A stretch of 64,000 nucleotides of DNA, taken from NCBI RefSeq assembly GCF_910592395.1, contig NC_088308.1, positions 2,912,001-2,976,000 of the forward strand, given 5' to 3'. The stretch is from Lineus longissimus (taxonomy: Eukaryota; Nemertea; Pilidiophora; Heteronemertea; Lineidae). Position numbers and translations under genes: made by a program. This document shows positions 42,901 through 55,900 of this stretch, one piece after another. The first letter of the stretch is position 1; every line of letters starts with the position of its first letter. Below the pieces are notes generated by a model that saw nothing but the letters and a program-made list of their open reading frames with translations, ran no database searches and was not told the DNA's origin.

Positions 42901-45900
42901 CATTCAAACAAAGTGTATGAAATGCTGCGCATGCACCCAAGGCTGACCTGGCCTTTTGTACTCTGTGAAAGAGAACCCAGCTAACACTGCTCTTATCAGC
43001 CCTGGGCATTACTGCATGGCCTCCAGTGGTCCAACCATCGGAGCTCAAGCAGCTTCTCTTTAACCACTTTCTGGTTCAGTTTCAATATTCAACATGTTTA
43101 AACAGCTCATGTGTAATGAAATCCGCTTGCATGTGAACATGCACCCAAGGTGAACCTGGACATCAATACTATCAGCACAGAATCATGTTTTTTTACTCAG
43201 ATTGAATGCTGTTATCACACCTGCAATGACAGGTGAAGAGATGCAATGATTCATGTTGACCTTGAGTTGAAGCAGTATCTTCAACTCAGAGAATACAGGT
43301 ATCTGTGGTCTAGTAATCCCATGGTTCCCATTCATTACCAGTATACTACAGCGCAACATAGTGTGTAAAAGTGTTGTTTTTTTCTTCACTGGAAACCAAC
43401 TGCATTCCAAACTAAACTTTTTTGCGATAACCAGATTTGCCTGCCTTTTTATTTCGGAAGAAAGTTTTTCAGTAGCCTTTCTGAAGCTAGGAAAACTTGC
43501 CACCAATGTGTTATTGCATATTATCTGTTTTCTATCGAACCATTCCCTTCTGGCAGTTCTCTATACTGATGATTATCCTAGCTGCCATCCACCAAAGGCC
43601 ATACCCCAGGGCCTGGGAGAGGCATCACCTCACAAAATAAACTTGCCAGAACCAAAGTGCCTGCACTTATATCTTATAAACCTTCAATGAGTGAATCCAT
43701 TAGTCAAAAAAATATCATCAAACTCCTCACAGATCAAACAAACATCTGTCGAGCTAAACATTCCAACACATTTCCATGATACCAATTTGATTTTTTGCAT
43801 CATCCCACGTGATGTAGAGTGCTGGCAACAACGCTACAGGTTATTTCAATGATGCTTGAGTACCAGCAAGTAGGCTACAGGCCATTCCAATGAGGCTAGT
43901 TAGGTACCCATGATCCGCTATTTGCATTGACTTTAAGAGTACTAGCAAGGAGGCTACAGGCTATTTCAAAGAAGCTGATCATGTACATGAACTGTATTGT
44001 CTTTTGAGTACTAGCAACTAGGCTTCAGGCTCATCATCCAGACATCGCGGTGGGACTGGCACCGCAAAGGCTGAGAGACATGTAGGAGAAGGCACACACA
44101 TCAACACTGAGGACGTGAACGTCACCACCACTGGGCACAATCTCATCCTCAACAGACGGAACACTGTTTGAGATGCTCAAGAGGAAAAGGGCTATGGCCC
44201 ACCAAGCAGTAGTACTGTTGGTGATCAAAGCAAAGAGTACTCAGCAATTTCTAATACATACCTTAGTGCCTGCACCAGGATCATATCAGCAAATTCATGC
44301 TTCATCACAAATGCCTTCAGCACTGCTATGTTGAAGTCATTCCTGGAATAAAGGAAAGAAAACTTTTAAATTCAATATTTGGTACGAGAGACAATTCCAT
44401 CTGAATCAGTACTGCAACAAAATACTAGTTATTGTGCAGGCTTAACATTCAAGAGTCAATTACCGTTTGACAGTATTCTTTAGATTTCCCTTTTGAAAAC
44501 TTTTCTTTTTTCAGACTGGCAGCTTCAGCTAGCTATACTGGCAGAGTAAATTCCAGGCAAAGTGTCTAGAAGTGGCAAGAGAATGCAGCTTGATATTATC
44601 AAACCTTCAGATTTAAACAAGTCCACTGTATCTGATTTCTGTCATATGTTTTAGACCTTTTCTAGTACGGACACCATTATAGCCTATTTTGGCCAAGAGT
44701 CACTGTCACTGGCTGGACCTATGGATCAGTTTGAAGTACTCACCTCTCGCCGAGGTAGTCCCCTATGGCGGTCTTATTGAGACCCTCGCCACGGAATAAG
44801 AACTCTGCCACGTCTTCTGGGGTGTTCTGCAGCAGGCCTTCCTCAAGGAGGTATTTGATACCCTGCAAATAGAGAAACAGAACATAGCATTAGACAAGGT
44901 GCCATTATAAGCATCGTAGAAGCAAAACTCTTGACTGAGAGTATTTACTCCAAACAGCATTCACAAGTACATATTCTTCCATCTCTGGGTCGACGGCACT
45001 TCGACATGCAGACATGACACACCCAAGCAAGAGGATGGGCCAAGTGTCATTAATGAAGTCGCATCCAAATCATTAAAAGTTCACCCAAATGTGAACTTCC
45101 TACTTCAACTATTTGTTCATGGCCTTCAAATATCGAATGTTACTGTGCTACATGTAAGAGGTCCTAGAGGCAGGCAGGTAGATGATTCATTGAGAGACAA
45201 GCGAGGACTTGACCTTTAGAGGTGCTATCACAGATCACTTTCGTATCTAAAGTATCTCTCTGACATTTCCTGGGTTGTCAAGAACTTTCTCCGAGACAAT
45301 ATTGGTATTTGATGAGATGAGCTGGACATGATTCATTGACTCACTTGGAAGTCATCTCTCGATTAGTTGTCAAATTCTGATACAAAATTGACATGGCCTG
45401 TGATATCTGGATCTGAGGATCAAGCCAGGTGCCGTTACCTCTCAGGATTGGTATCAAGAAGGGAAAATACCTCAACAAAAACCCACAAAACTCTCTCCTG
45501 TTGCAAAAGTCATGGACTCTTTTTCTGTTTTAAGACTGCCCTAAACTAACGATGGATGAGCTGCACCAACACGATCATCACAGCTGAAGCCCATTTCAGA
45601 GCAGCTCCCATCCACGATTCTCAACTCCCATGAGGATTTCTAACAATGTGAGGACAGCATGATGACAAACAGTTCTCTTGTTCACAAGATAAGATTTGGT
45701 TAGGAGACGGGAACATCACACTTAGCTAAACCAGTGACAGCTACCAGATCCATCTGTCCACAGGTAATAACTTCATCAGTGACAATGACTCGTCAGGGTG
45801 TAAAATTTGTTTTGTGATGACCAGTATAGTTTATTGCCATTTTGGAAGAAGTGGTAAGAGCTTTTAGATGTGATAATGAACGTCGATTACAGTTTATTAC

Positions 45901-48900
45901 AATGCCCACAATTTTAGAGGCCAGTCTGTAACTTCAAGTCATTTGCATCATGATATTGATAGCTCTCCTTCGAGAAACTGCTAATAGAAAGAAGTTGAAG
46001 TTCGAATCTATCCAGCAGCTTGGCTCTTGGCTCTCAAGGGCTCAGACTGACCCATACTGTTGACCTGTGTGTAACATCTGAGTCACATTAAAAATTTAAG
46101 GGCTTTATCCTGTTCTTCAAGTTTACATGAAGTTTAACCCAAATCACAATGTGAAGCTGTAATTGTGCAGGTCGGGCCCTTGTCAAGTTGGTGACTTTCC
46201 GCCAATTGAACATAGGGCCTACTGTTACAGCCGGATTTCATCTTGACAAATCTGACCACCTTGACCAATCTGAACTATGCCTGGCTGACTACATCATTGT
46301 TACAAATCTGATGATAATAGTACAACAATATTCACATGTTTATATCATATGTCAGACAAGAATAAATTGGCGCAATTCTGAGATATCTGGTAGAAATCTG
46401 ATTAGAGTCAATAGAACGCTTGAACAAAGGATTACATGTGGAGTTGAATGGTCTGGAAGCAGCTGTTTTCTGATCATGCCATAGTTGAATGAGATACAAT
46501 CAATAGTATTGCACCAAAGCTTGGCTTTGTTTCAAGTGCAACTCCCTTACTTCAAAAGTGCATAACAATGACGGAACTTTCTAAACTTTTAAGAGAGATT
46601 TCCAAATTTTGAAATAGTATCACCAATACAAACCACGAGATATCACCACAGTCCCTAAGTGCATGAAAATTGACTCCTCGAGTCAAAAACTCCCCTCAGC
46701 TCCCTTTGGACTAGTCATCGACAAATGATTAGGGTCTCGTTAATAAATATCAATTCAAAATAAATACAGTTAGGCACCCATCGAGACTAGAACAAACGGA
46801 CTCAAATGCGATAAACGCACCAATCAAACTGTTCATCGGTCAAGTCGTATAAATCATCAATGAAATAATGAGTAAATTGTGGATGTGAGTAATGCCTGTT
46901 TGGCATCTGGCACTTGCGGACATGCCAATGCCATGGCTGATGATTCTCCAGCCTGGGAAATTCTCCAATTGTTATTTTGAGCAGCGTTTGAATCTATCGG
47001 ATGTAGAGATGAGCAGAATCGAAATATGCTGAGTATGTCGATTCAACAACTGTCACAGTCAAGGGTCAATTTGACCATGTTGAATGTCGAAGACTGCGTA
47101 CTAATAACATGTACTATACAACATGTTGGTTTTCCTTTGCCATTTTGGGAAACCAACGATACTATAATCGGTGAAACATTTGAAAGGTGGAATACTGACA
47201 TGGTCATTAAACTTTAATTTTTAATGACAACTGAATGCTGTGTGCAGAAAATCGAAACATTTTAGGATTTAGAACTGAAATTTATCGATCCGACTTTCCT
47301 CGAAACACTTTTAACGAGTGCTCAATGCACTACATTAAAGTTTGAGAGTGAATACTGAGAACAAATCATTGGGGTGCGTTAAATGTTTATCCAAGTAAAG
47401 CTGTTTCAATACGATTTTCTCTCACTGTTAGTTTCATGGCAGGGTTTGAATTTGAATGCCACAACTGGTATGAATTTCTGATTGAAGATATTACAGCTGT
47501 CAGCTTGTATGAAAACAACCTCATTTCCGACTAAATCTCACCTTCTTGGGATCCATGTTGAAGTGTTTGCGGCCATTGGACATCTGTTTCTGCTTTGGAT
47601 TGGTCTTGCTGCAAAGACACAAGAGCAAACACAACATTAGTAAAATGGTCAAAATAGGGAAAAGATTAAACCAAGTTGACTTCATGGGAAACCTTTAAAG
47701 TTTGCTGCAAATGAAAAAAGAAATAAAGTTATCACAGAAACAAACTTTCTACAAGTTTGACCTTCTTCATGATACAAGAGACTTATGACTCACCTCAGGA
47801 CCAAAGCATCCACTGATTTCAAGAAAACCTTGCGGCTAGGAAGAGCAATGGTTCCAGCCACTTCCATATGGAAGGAATTACGGAATCTCCGTAACCGTTG
47901 CATACTGATATTGAACTTTTGAATTCTTAAATTTATCAATCACAAAACATATCCACATTTGATGCGATTGCTTTCACAGCCACCATGGGCAACTGTCCTT
48001 GACACAACTTGGGCATCCTCAAAATATCGAGCTTCCACAAACACTGGATTGGTTTCCAGGGAAAACAACACTGAAAGCTACGAATGTAGGTTTAACGCTA
48101 CATGTAACATGTAAAGAAAGAGTCACACTATATCCAAACAAGTCAGATGGAAAGGAAACCTACTATCCTTCAAAAGTTTGAAGAGGGGATCAAACAAATT
48201 ACCGGTAATCCTGAAATATCTGAATTCAGACACAACTCCTCCTTGAAACACATGCTATCTTAGAAAGGTTAGAGATGATTTTGACCCATGTATCCCTTTC
48301 AAGGCATAGGTGCCGAGCGATTTGACAGGAGCAGGTTGTCACCACAGTGAATTGCCTCCACATGTGCTATGAGAGTGCAGGCATGCAACGCATCAAATAT
48401 AACACTAGCCAGATGGCACGCATGTAATCATTCAACGCATTTGACAAGGCTAATCCAATTAAATGAGTTCATCTATTGATCCACAGTTGAAGACAAAATA
48501 TGAAATCGTACACATTTTGAATACTTTGAAAGTTTTGACGGCCTCACCATAATTGGGGTTGCCTGTATATGGACTCTGGAGGTGTGGGACACCTTGCAAT
48601 GTCTTTGAATATGCAATGTCAATGTGCACTATATAAATAAATGGATTGTTTACTCAACATCACCATGGTCTCCAGGGGGAAACATGGCCACAGCATATTT
48701 GATTCAATCTAACAGTCTGGGGCTGCATTGGGTCCGTTATCCGCTGCCAGATTAATGGAGTGGTTTTGCTGTGGTCGTAAAATGGGGTGCTTGATAAGTC
48801 CATTTCATGCTGAGGACCTCTGACACAAGGTTGGCTTAGGTAAACAAGGTTCATTAAGGGGCAACTGATAACAAGCTGAGGCAAGTGTAGGTCTAGAACG

Positions 48901-51900
48901 AATGTAACATGCAACAAAATAGCCTATGAATGATCACGTTATGATAATAATTTTAAGATTCTGGTAAACATCATGCCAAGGATGCTGAAACTGAATGGCG
49001 AACATTCCATTCCATGTTGTTCAATTAGTCATACAGTTTGAAATATACCATGCCCACATTTGGTTGCATCTGGGTTACTCAGACTCTCATCTAAGTTCTG
49101 AAGAGCTGGACAACTAACACGATGACAGCAGACAGTTCAATTAGGCACTAAACAAAGAAAGGGAATTTGAATTGAGAATAAGATGAAAATAATGTGCGGT
49201 TTTACGACAAGTACAACATGACGGCTTTTGAATCTGGTTGAGATTGGTTTCAAAGTGGGCTGGCATTATCTGTGCAAATATTGGAGATGGTCTTCATGAC
49301 TCAAATGATTGAGAGTCATCTTTAGCAGTGTGGCAAAAGCGCCACCTAAATGAGGCAAGGTGAGTGCAGAAGGAGTGGAAAACGTCCCCACTTCAGCAAA
49401 CATGCCGGTAGCATGAACGGTCGATTCGGCCGAGGACACCATGTTTTTGGCAATGGTGGCAATGATCATTTCCAGGGTCAGAGACGTAAAGGGCTGAGTT
49501 CTATGAGCAGGATTCACAGCTGCAATTCTATCATTATAGACTTGAAAACTGAACAACACCTACCTTTATACAATTTAAGACTTCAAACTGGCAAAGTCCG
49601 ACGTTGAACTGAATCTTCAATCCCAAATAATTAGCCCATATCTTTACAAAATAACATCCGAGCTCTACAGTTGTAATGTTTATCAAAACTGAGATGGAAC
49701 TTGTACACAGATATGGCAAGGCGATGAAGGGGTATGGATCAGTTCCTATGCTGCGTTCATCAATCATCTGCAGCTGGTCTTCGAAATATTTTTGGCAAAA
49801 TTTCTCGACTAATTCCTCTAATCTATTGACTAAATTTGATTAAAAGCTTGTCTCTCATTTCGCATGTATCAGACATGATCATGACAGGGAAAACTGTACA
49901 TGCCAACTTGGGTGTACACACATAGATATTGATAGATCGTGCATGCACATATTTGGCAGCAATTTCATATTGAATGAAATCCCAGTGCACAGAATTACGC
50001 CATTGTCGTGAGAAAAGTATTTCTGATTGCTGCTTGCATTCGCACAGGTGACTACTGTTCATGCAGAGTACCCACTTCTCAGAAAGTCGTTCCCTGGATG
50101 TGAGGTTCAATAATCACGAAGCCAACTGTGATCGCCCATGATCAAAGCAAAGTTTACCGACAAAGTTGGCAATGTCCATGTTGTGGACTCAACCCACCAA
50201 TCAGAGGGGATGCTTTATCATGATATTGGGATATCAGGATTGAATTTGTTAGAAATACTCACATTTTTGTGAATGAAATCACTCTGACCATGGTACCATG
50301 TTTGATAGCCTTATCCTTACTGAAAGCATTCAGCTTCAACATTGACAATGCCACTTTCCTGGCATATTTCAGAATCAACTTCATCTCAAATGGTAAGCAA
50401 AAGATTCGTAGATCTTTCCAATATGGTCTAAAGTCACATACTGAATGGGACCACAAAAACAGACATTACCAAATTAGGAAACTGAACATGTCCTCGGAGC
50501 TAATCAATAAAGAACCCCTTTGAAGATTACTGTTTTTGCATTGTTCTTCACAGTGCGAATGGGGAAACATCTTGTAAACTCTTGGGTTAATTGGGCCAGG
50601 TTCATTGTCATGATCCAGACCACTGGGGCCCGATTGATTGTAACAAGCCTGTTGCATTAATTATCACCATTACCCAAATCACACCTTTGATTAACAATTG
50701 ATTTTTTTCTTGTATGCTCAAGCGCAATTATGTCATTTAGCATAAGCACAAGCCTTTCTGCATCAAAAGGCACAGGAAACCAGAACAAGAGGCCCAAGGG
50801 CCTGGCGCTCAGCTGAGTTGTTGCTGCGTTGTTCGTATATATTACATTACTCGTCAAACTCTACTAAACTAAGGACTCAAAGCCTAAGGATATTAGCTTC
50901 TGGATGTGTAACAGTGAATTACGGTAGACTGGCGCAATCTACTTCAAGCAAGCTCCACCCTTGCAATGTGTGCGCAAACAGATAACCTAACCTATATTGG
51001 ACCATCAATTCTACACACAGCAACATGATTCATCCTCAGCTGTTACCATGATGATGATGATGATGATCCTTTTCGCAAATTGGTCGTCTTCTGTCTTTCT
51101 TCCATACTTCAGTGCCACCGGATGTAGTCTGCCCTTGTGGAGGGATCCTTTCAGCACCGGGACACAAGAATCCATGCGAATTGAATCACATGGAGAGACT
51201 AGCCCAATCACCCGCTTTTGGCTGGGTAGAAATGGGTAAATCTCGCAGACTGGACCTTAAACTCTACTGCCGACGTGTGAGGCCGGTCTGACAGATGAGT
51301 AAGTGGGGTCCACCTAATGCAGAAGGCACCAGTTTCCCTAACTAAAAGGGTAACATTAACAAAATGCTCTACCCAACTCTATTATTGCCTAAAGGCCTGT
51401 GTACACTAGTAAAATACAGGGCCTTGAAGGGCTTGTTGCAAAATTGTTGTAAAAATGTTGGTAAAATGTTGGTAAAATGTTGGTAAAATGTTGGTAAAAT
51501 GTTGGTAAAATGTTGGTAAAATGTTGGTAAAATGTTGCTAATATTTTACTAGTGTACACCCTGCTTAAGTCAAGTGAAACTCTTAACAAACCTTAGCAGA
51601 ATGCCACCATTGAAATGTTGATAATAATGATAGCAAGTAAAAACTTTAAACAGATAGACTTGATTTTTTTAACCAACTGCCACATGCGGTTTTCTTTATT
51701 TAGTAAATTTTGAGGTAAGTATTACAGAATGAAATACTTGAATACTAGAATTGCCTGGCTCTTCTGATGATTGCACTGGTGAACACCGAAGTCGATGGGA
51801 TGTGCAAAGTCATAGCTCGTTCCTCTCTCTTGGTCATCTTTGAGATGTAGTCACCAAATATGTTCAAATGCAGCTGCAGATCATTCCTGTCCTGCAAAAC

Positions 51901-52921
51901 ATGATGAGGAGATAACATTTTAATTTTGATAGAATAGGTAAGCTAGCCAAGTTTTATATCAAATACAAGGCCAACAACAACTGATAAGGCGCTAGGGCCG
52001 AATGATGAAGGAAGTTCATTGATATGATTGGGAATACATTGTGATAAGAGTGATGAATCGGCCCCGTTTGAAGCATTGTGCTATGTACAGTGTGCAAGTG
52101 TCAGTGTGTATCATATCGCATTTACTGTTTGTTGACATTTCAAATCGCTGGCGTCGATCCTCAATTACACTGTTTATGTACATTGGCAACCTTACCCGAT
52201 GATATCAGAACGATGTTTATTATTGTCTTGTTTATTCACATTAGTTCTGCTATGTGACAAGAGTTATTTGTTGAGAAATCCATGATTTAAAGCCGGACTT
52301 TGACATCGTTTCTCAGACCAACCAAGCTGCATTTCGCAGATCGTTTTTCAACGATCGTCGACGAACTATTTCAAATTAATCACATCCAATTAAACAATCC
52401 AAGCCTTCCCTAATGTCATCAACATGCAATAACACAAGCAGCCAAATATTGTCGCCTATGAAATTGTGAATTTAATGAGAACTTACCTCTGAATTGACAG
52501 AACGCGATCTATTCCATAGCATGGTCTCCTTACGTCTGAACTGCGCAGACTCGAGACGTGACGTTCGCTGCATGTGTGATTGGACGTGGGATAACTCGCG
52601 CGAAATTTAAAATGCTCTTCTTGGGGGTGCTCACTAAATTGCGCCAGTAACACCACCTGGTGAGAAATTCATGAACTACGCCTATTGATAATGAAAGAGA
52701 AAGCTTTGCTCTATAAAATTAGATTTGATTCATGATCCCCAACTGAGAAATCAGCTGCTGGAAAAGTTTTTGGAAAATTTCGCTTGGTGCCACCTAGTGG
52801 CCAAACCGCTCATCCTGCCGGACCCACATTTGGTCTATTCAGGAGTCCTGAAGGGTCTCAACGCCTCAGAGGGAAAATCTATCGCCTATCCGCCATAGTT
52901 TTGAAACGTGCCTGTTTAACG

Positions 52922-52980
<59 letters not shown>

Positions 52981-55900
52981 GGACACTCATTCTACCATTT
53001 ACTCATATGAATAGCTCAGCTTTTCAGCTGAGCTAAAAATACTTCAATTTCCTCCTATTGACTTCTGTATTTTCTCGGGACTCTAACAAAACTGTTAAGA
53101 TGTCTCATTCTTATGCTCCATTCACAAGGATGGAGTAGGGATGGGGTGCACAAGGAACACCCAGGACTGAATAGCCTTAGTCAGAGACAGAAAAACAACT
53201 AACAGCATGGAAGCATGAAGCTATGATGGAAGTGAACAACATTCAGGCCTTCAAATAACGCTTTATATCAAATTATCATCAATTTCCCTGCAAACAACGT
53301 TGAGTTTGCTCATGTTCAGAACCGATTAATCACCAACAATTGGTCCAATATACGCTCAACAAACAACCGCACATATGATATTATCACATGTACACTTCTA
53401 AAGCCTCTTACATTGCAACATGGAAGGATATTTTGGCCAACAAAAAGAACATAGACTAAACACAGCAATTGCTCACTTTTTCACAAGTATGAGAAACCTA
53501 TTTAGTATTTTAGGTATATACCACTAAAGTGAGCGATTTGTCTTTCTATACTCTCCCCCACAGTCAGCAAAAAGAAGTAGTAAGTCTGTCGAAATCAAGC
53601 CTCTGGGTTAAATGGGAAATCTACATTTACCGTTGTGATTTTGGCCAGGGATTCTTGCTTGGCCTCAGCAGGGTAAGGCCCATCTTGACCCTAAATTTAA
53701 CTTCTTCAACATGAAATGGTATAAAACCATGGAAGTCGGGATGGGAGAGGTTAAGCTGTCACCAGCCAGGTCACCCTGATTATATAGACATTAAGGCACC
53801 CCACAGCAGTGAGGCTATACTTCTGGTTTACTGCAGTGAGAGAGAAGGGCAAGCTGAAGAATGGTTGATTCAAGATACTCTCACCATTATTGCCAAGAAA
53901 GAGACTCTTCCTGTGCCATTAAAGATTTAAATAAAGGCAATAAAGATGACAAGTTCATGTTATTGGTATTGCAGCGGGAGGGATGAATCATTGGCACAGA
54001 CTGTACCCAGCGGTCAGAATTCTCATGAACGATGAATTACACTGTTTGCTAGCCACATAGCATCAATCTTGCCTGCACCTGGCAAGACTTGATACATGCT
54101 AAACATGCCAGGAAGCAACAATCTTACGATTGCCTTTGAGCCACGATGCTGGCAGAGATGAAGACTGTTTGATCTGGGTAAGTATCTGCCTTGAAGATAC
54201 CCTTGTTTCGGAAGTACAGTTGAACCTCTTTTCATAAAATGAATTCCACTTAGATGCGGCAAAGAAAGAAATTGTTTGTGATCAACATCAAACATACCAC
54301 TGTGAGTGTTTTTCTTGGGAATGCATTACATATGTGTTGTTCGTGTGTGTTGTTTTAATGAATGCAGTACACTTGTAGCACCAAGTAACAGGGCAGAGAA
54401 ACCGAAGACAGCTTTTTGTTATGAGAGAGAAAGGCCCCTCTGGTGATATTTCAAGAGAAATCATAACAAAAGCTGACCTTTCGCCTGACCCAAAGTTTGA
54501 CTGCACACGAACAACTGAAATCCAGCACTTTTTTCAAGAATGCAAATGAGTGCAAATGAGGTGAACTAAAATGTTTGTTTTTCCACTTCTAAGCCAATGA
54601 GTTTTCAAAACAAACACTTCACTCGGTAAAAAACCTGTGAGTTTATCCAAACCTAATTCTCTGGTGAGGTTTCCAACCAATTTTAAAATCTATGTTTATA
54701 AGCCCCCAAACTGACCCAAAAGTTATATGGTATTTGAGTGATTGATCATGCAATCAAGTTTTATTTGGTTTAAGATGACAGATATAGATTAAGTATACAT
54801 GATCATGGCATTATGATATCTAGTAAATCCGAAGTTGTTCAATCAAAAGCAAATGGATATGTACAATGGCAAATCAATGTCCCGAACTCCCAAACTCCCA
54901 AACTCCCATTGCCAGCAGGAGTCACAATCTGATTCAATGATGATACATTCCAGTCACTATCAAAGGACACCTTGATATCACTGTAACCTTATCCCAGGAC
55001 CCTGAAGTCTTCACAGCATGTGATATAAATGACAAGCCCCCCCCCCCCTCCCCCCAGAGGCACACTTCGCCAGGGTTCCATGGTCCAAATGTCAGAGAAC
55101 TTGTAATTTCAGTGCGGGTAACTTATTTGAATAGAGGTTGCTCTACTGGCATTCTTCCTCCAAAATGCATCAAAGAGGACTACTGGTTTGTGAAGGACAA
55201 CCAACTCTACTTGGCAGGTTGCCCGATAGGCAACTTACCTAAAACCTTAAAACTGACCACTGTAAATGGCTGAAAATCATACATACCAGTCACTATCACA
55301 GGACACCTTGTCACTGGAGGCCTTATCCGAGGACACCTCCGACACGGTGTAAAAGTCTTTATCGCTAGCACCATAATAGTAATGTTCGTCACCATCATCG
55401 CTGTACTGTGATAATCGGGCCACTCGCATAGCCTTCATAAGATTACACAACATCGATGATTCGTAAAACAACACCATACACATCAGGTCAGTGAAGGGTG
55501 GACACACAGACACAGAAAAAGTCGGGGATCAAACCCCTCAAAAGCGTTACACCCAAAGTTTTTCCAAAATGTCAAGTCAGAATTGGTTAATTTGGGAAGA
55601 CAGGCTATGTGTCCCCCAAAATCGCTATGATCACCTCCATCTGCCTCTTATGTATTTCCAGTTGAAACATGTCTGAGAAGTTCCGAGTTTATGAAGTCTA
55701 CACATCTTCCATGATCATATCCAGAATACGAATACACTGTTGTAGGCCTACCATTTCATTCAAACATGATCCATATCCATATGGCCCCAATTCAAACTCC
55801 ACCATTTGCGATGTCAACTTTTAATCAATGAAACTCTAACACTCAATCGATCGACTCCTGCTATATTTTGAAGAGAAACCTGTTTAAACTGACACTTCCA

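Larger units (their letters stand above)
42521..44261. other. cytohesin intron with degenerate repeats
   Basis: Non-coding. It holds a diverged duplication (about 42866-42950 against 43062-43160) and a four-copy degenerate tandem repeat at 43817-44030, each listed separately. Confidence 0.6.
47904..51694. other. cytohesin intron / upstream region of alternative exon A
   Basis: The first few hundred bases above 47903 should include the promoter of candidate first exon A if it is used. No TATA or initiator is evident. The far part contains a Helentron-like end (50786-50820), a microsatellite of ATG units near 51048-51066 and the inverted-repeat minisatellite element 51399-51559. Confidence 0.45.
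52574..55286. other. cytohesin intron between nested gene and alternative exon C
   Basis: The part next to 52574 (with CCAAT on the minus strand at 52577-52581 and a CG-containing stretch near 52590-52610) may hold the nested gene's promoter. The rest is non-coding apart from the Helentron-like element and a C-run near 55037. Confidence 0.45.

Noticed and set aside
44034-44228. Signal-peptide-like ORF on the minus strand just after a cytohesin donor
   Set aside because: It begins with TTG, not ATG, lies directly inside the intron after the GT and overlaps a degenerate tandem repeat. It is most likely chance.
48660-48917. 85-codon minus-strand ORF in a cytohesin intron
   Set aside because: It has no acceptor or donor in phase, no recognisable motif, and composition like surrounding non-coding DNA.
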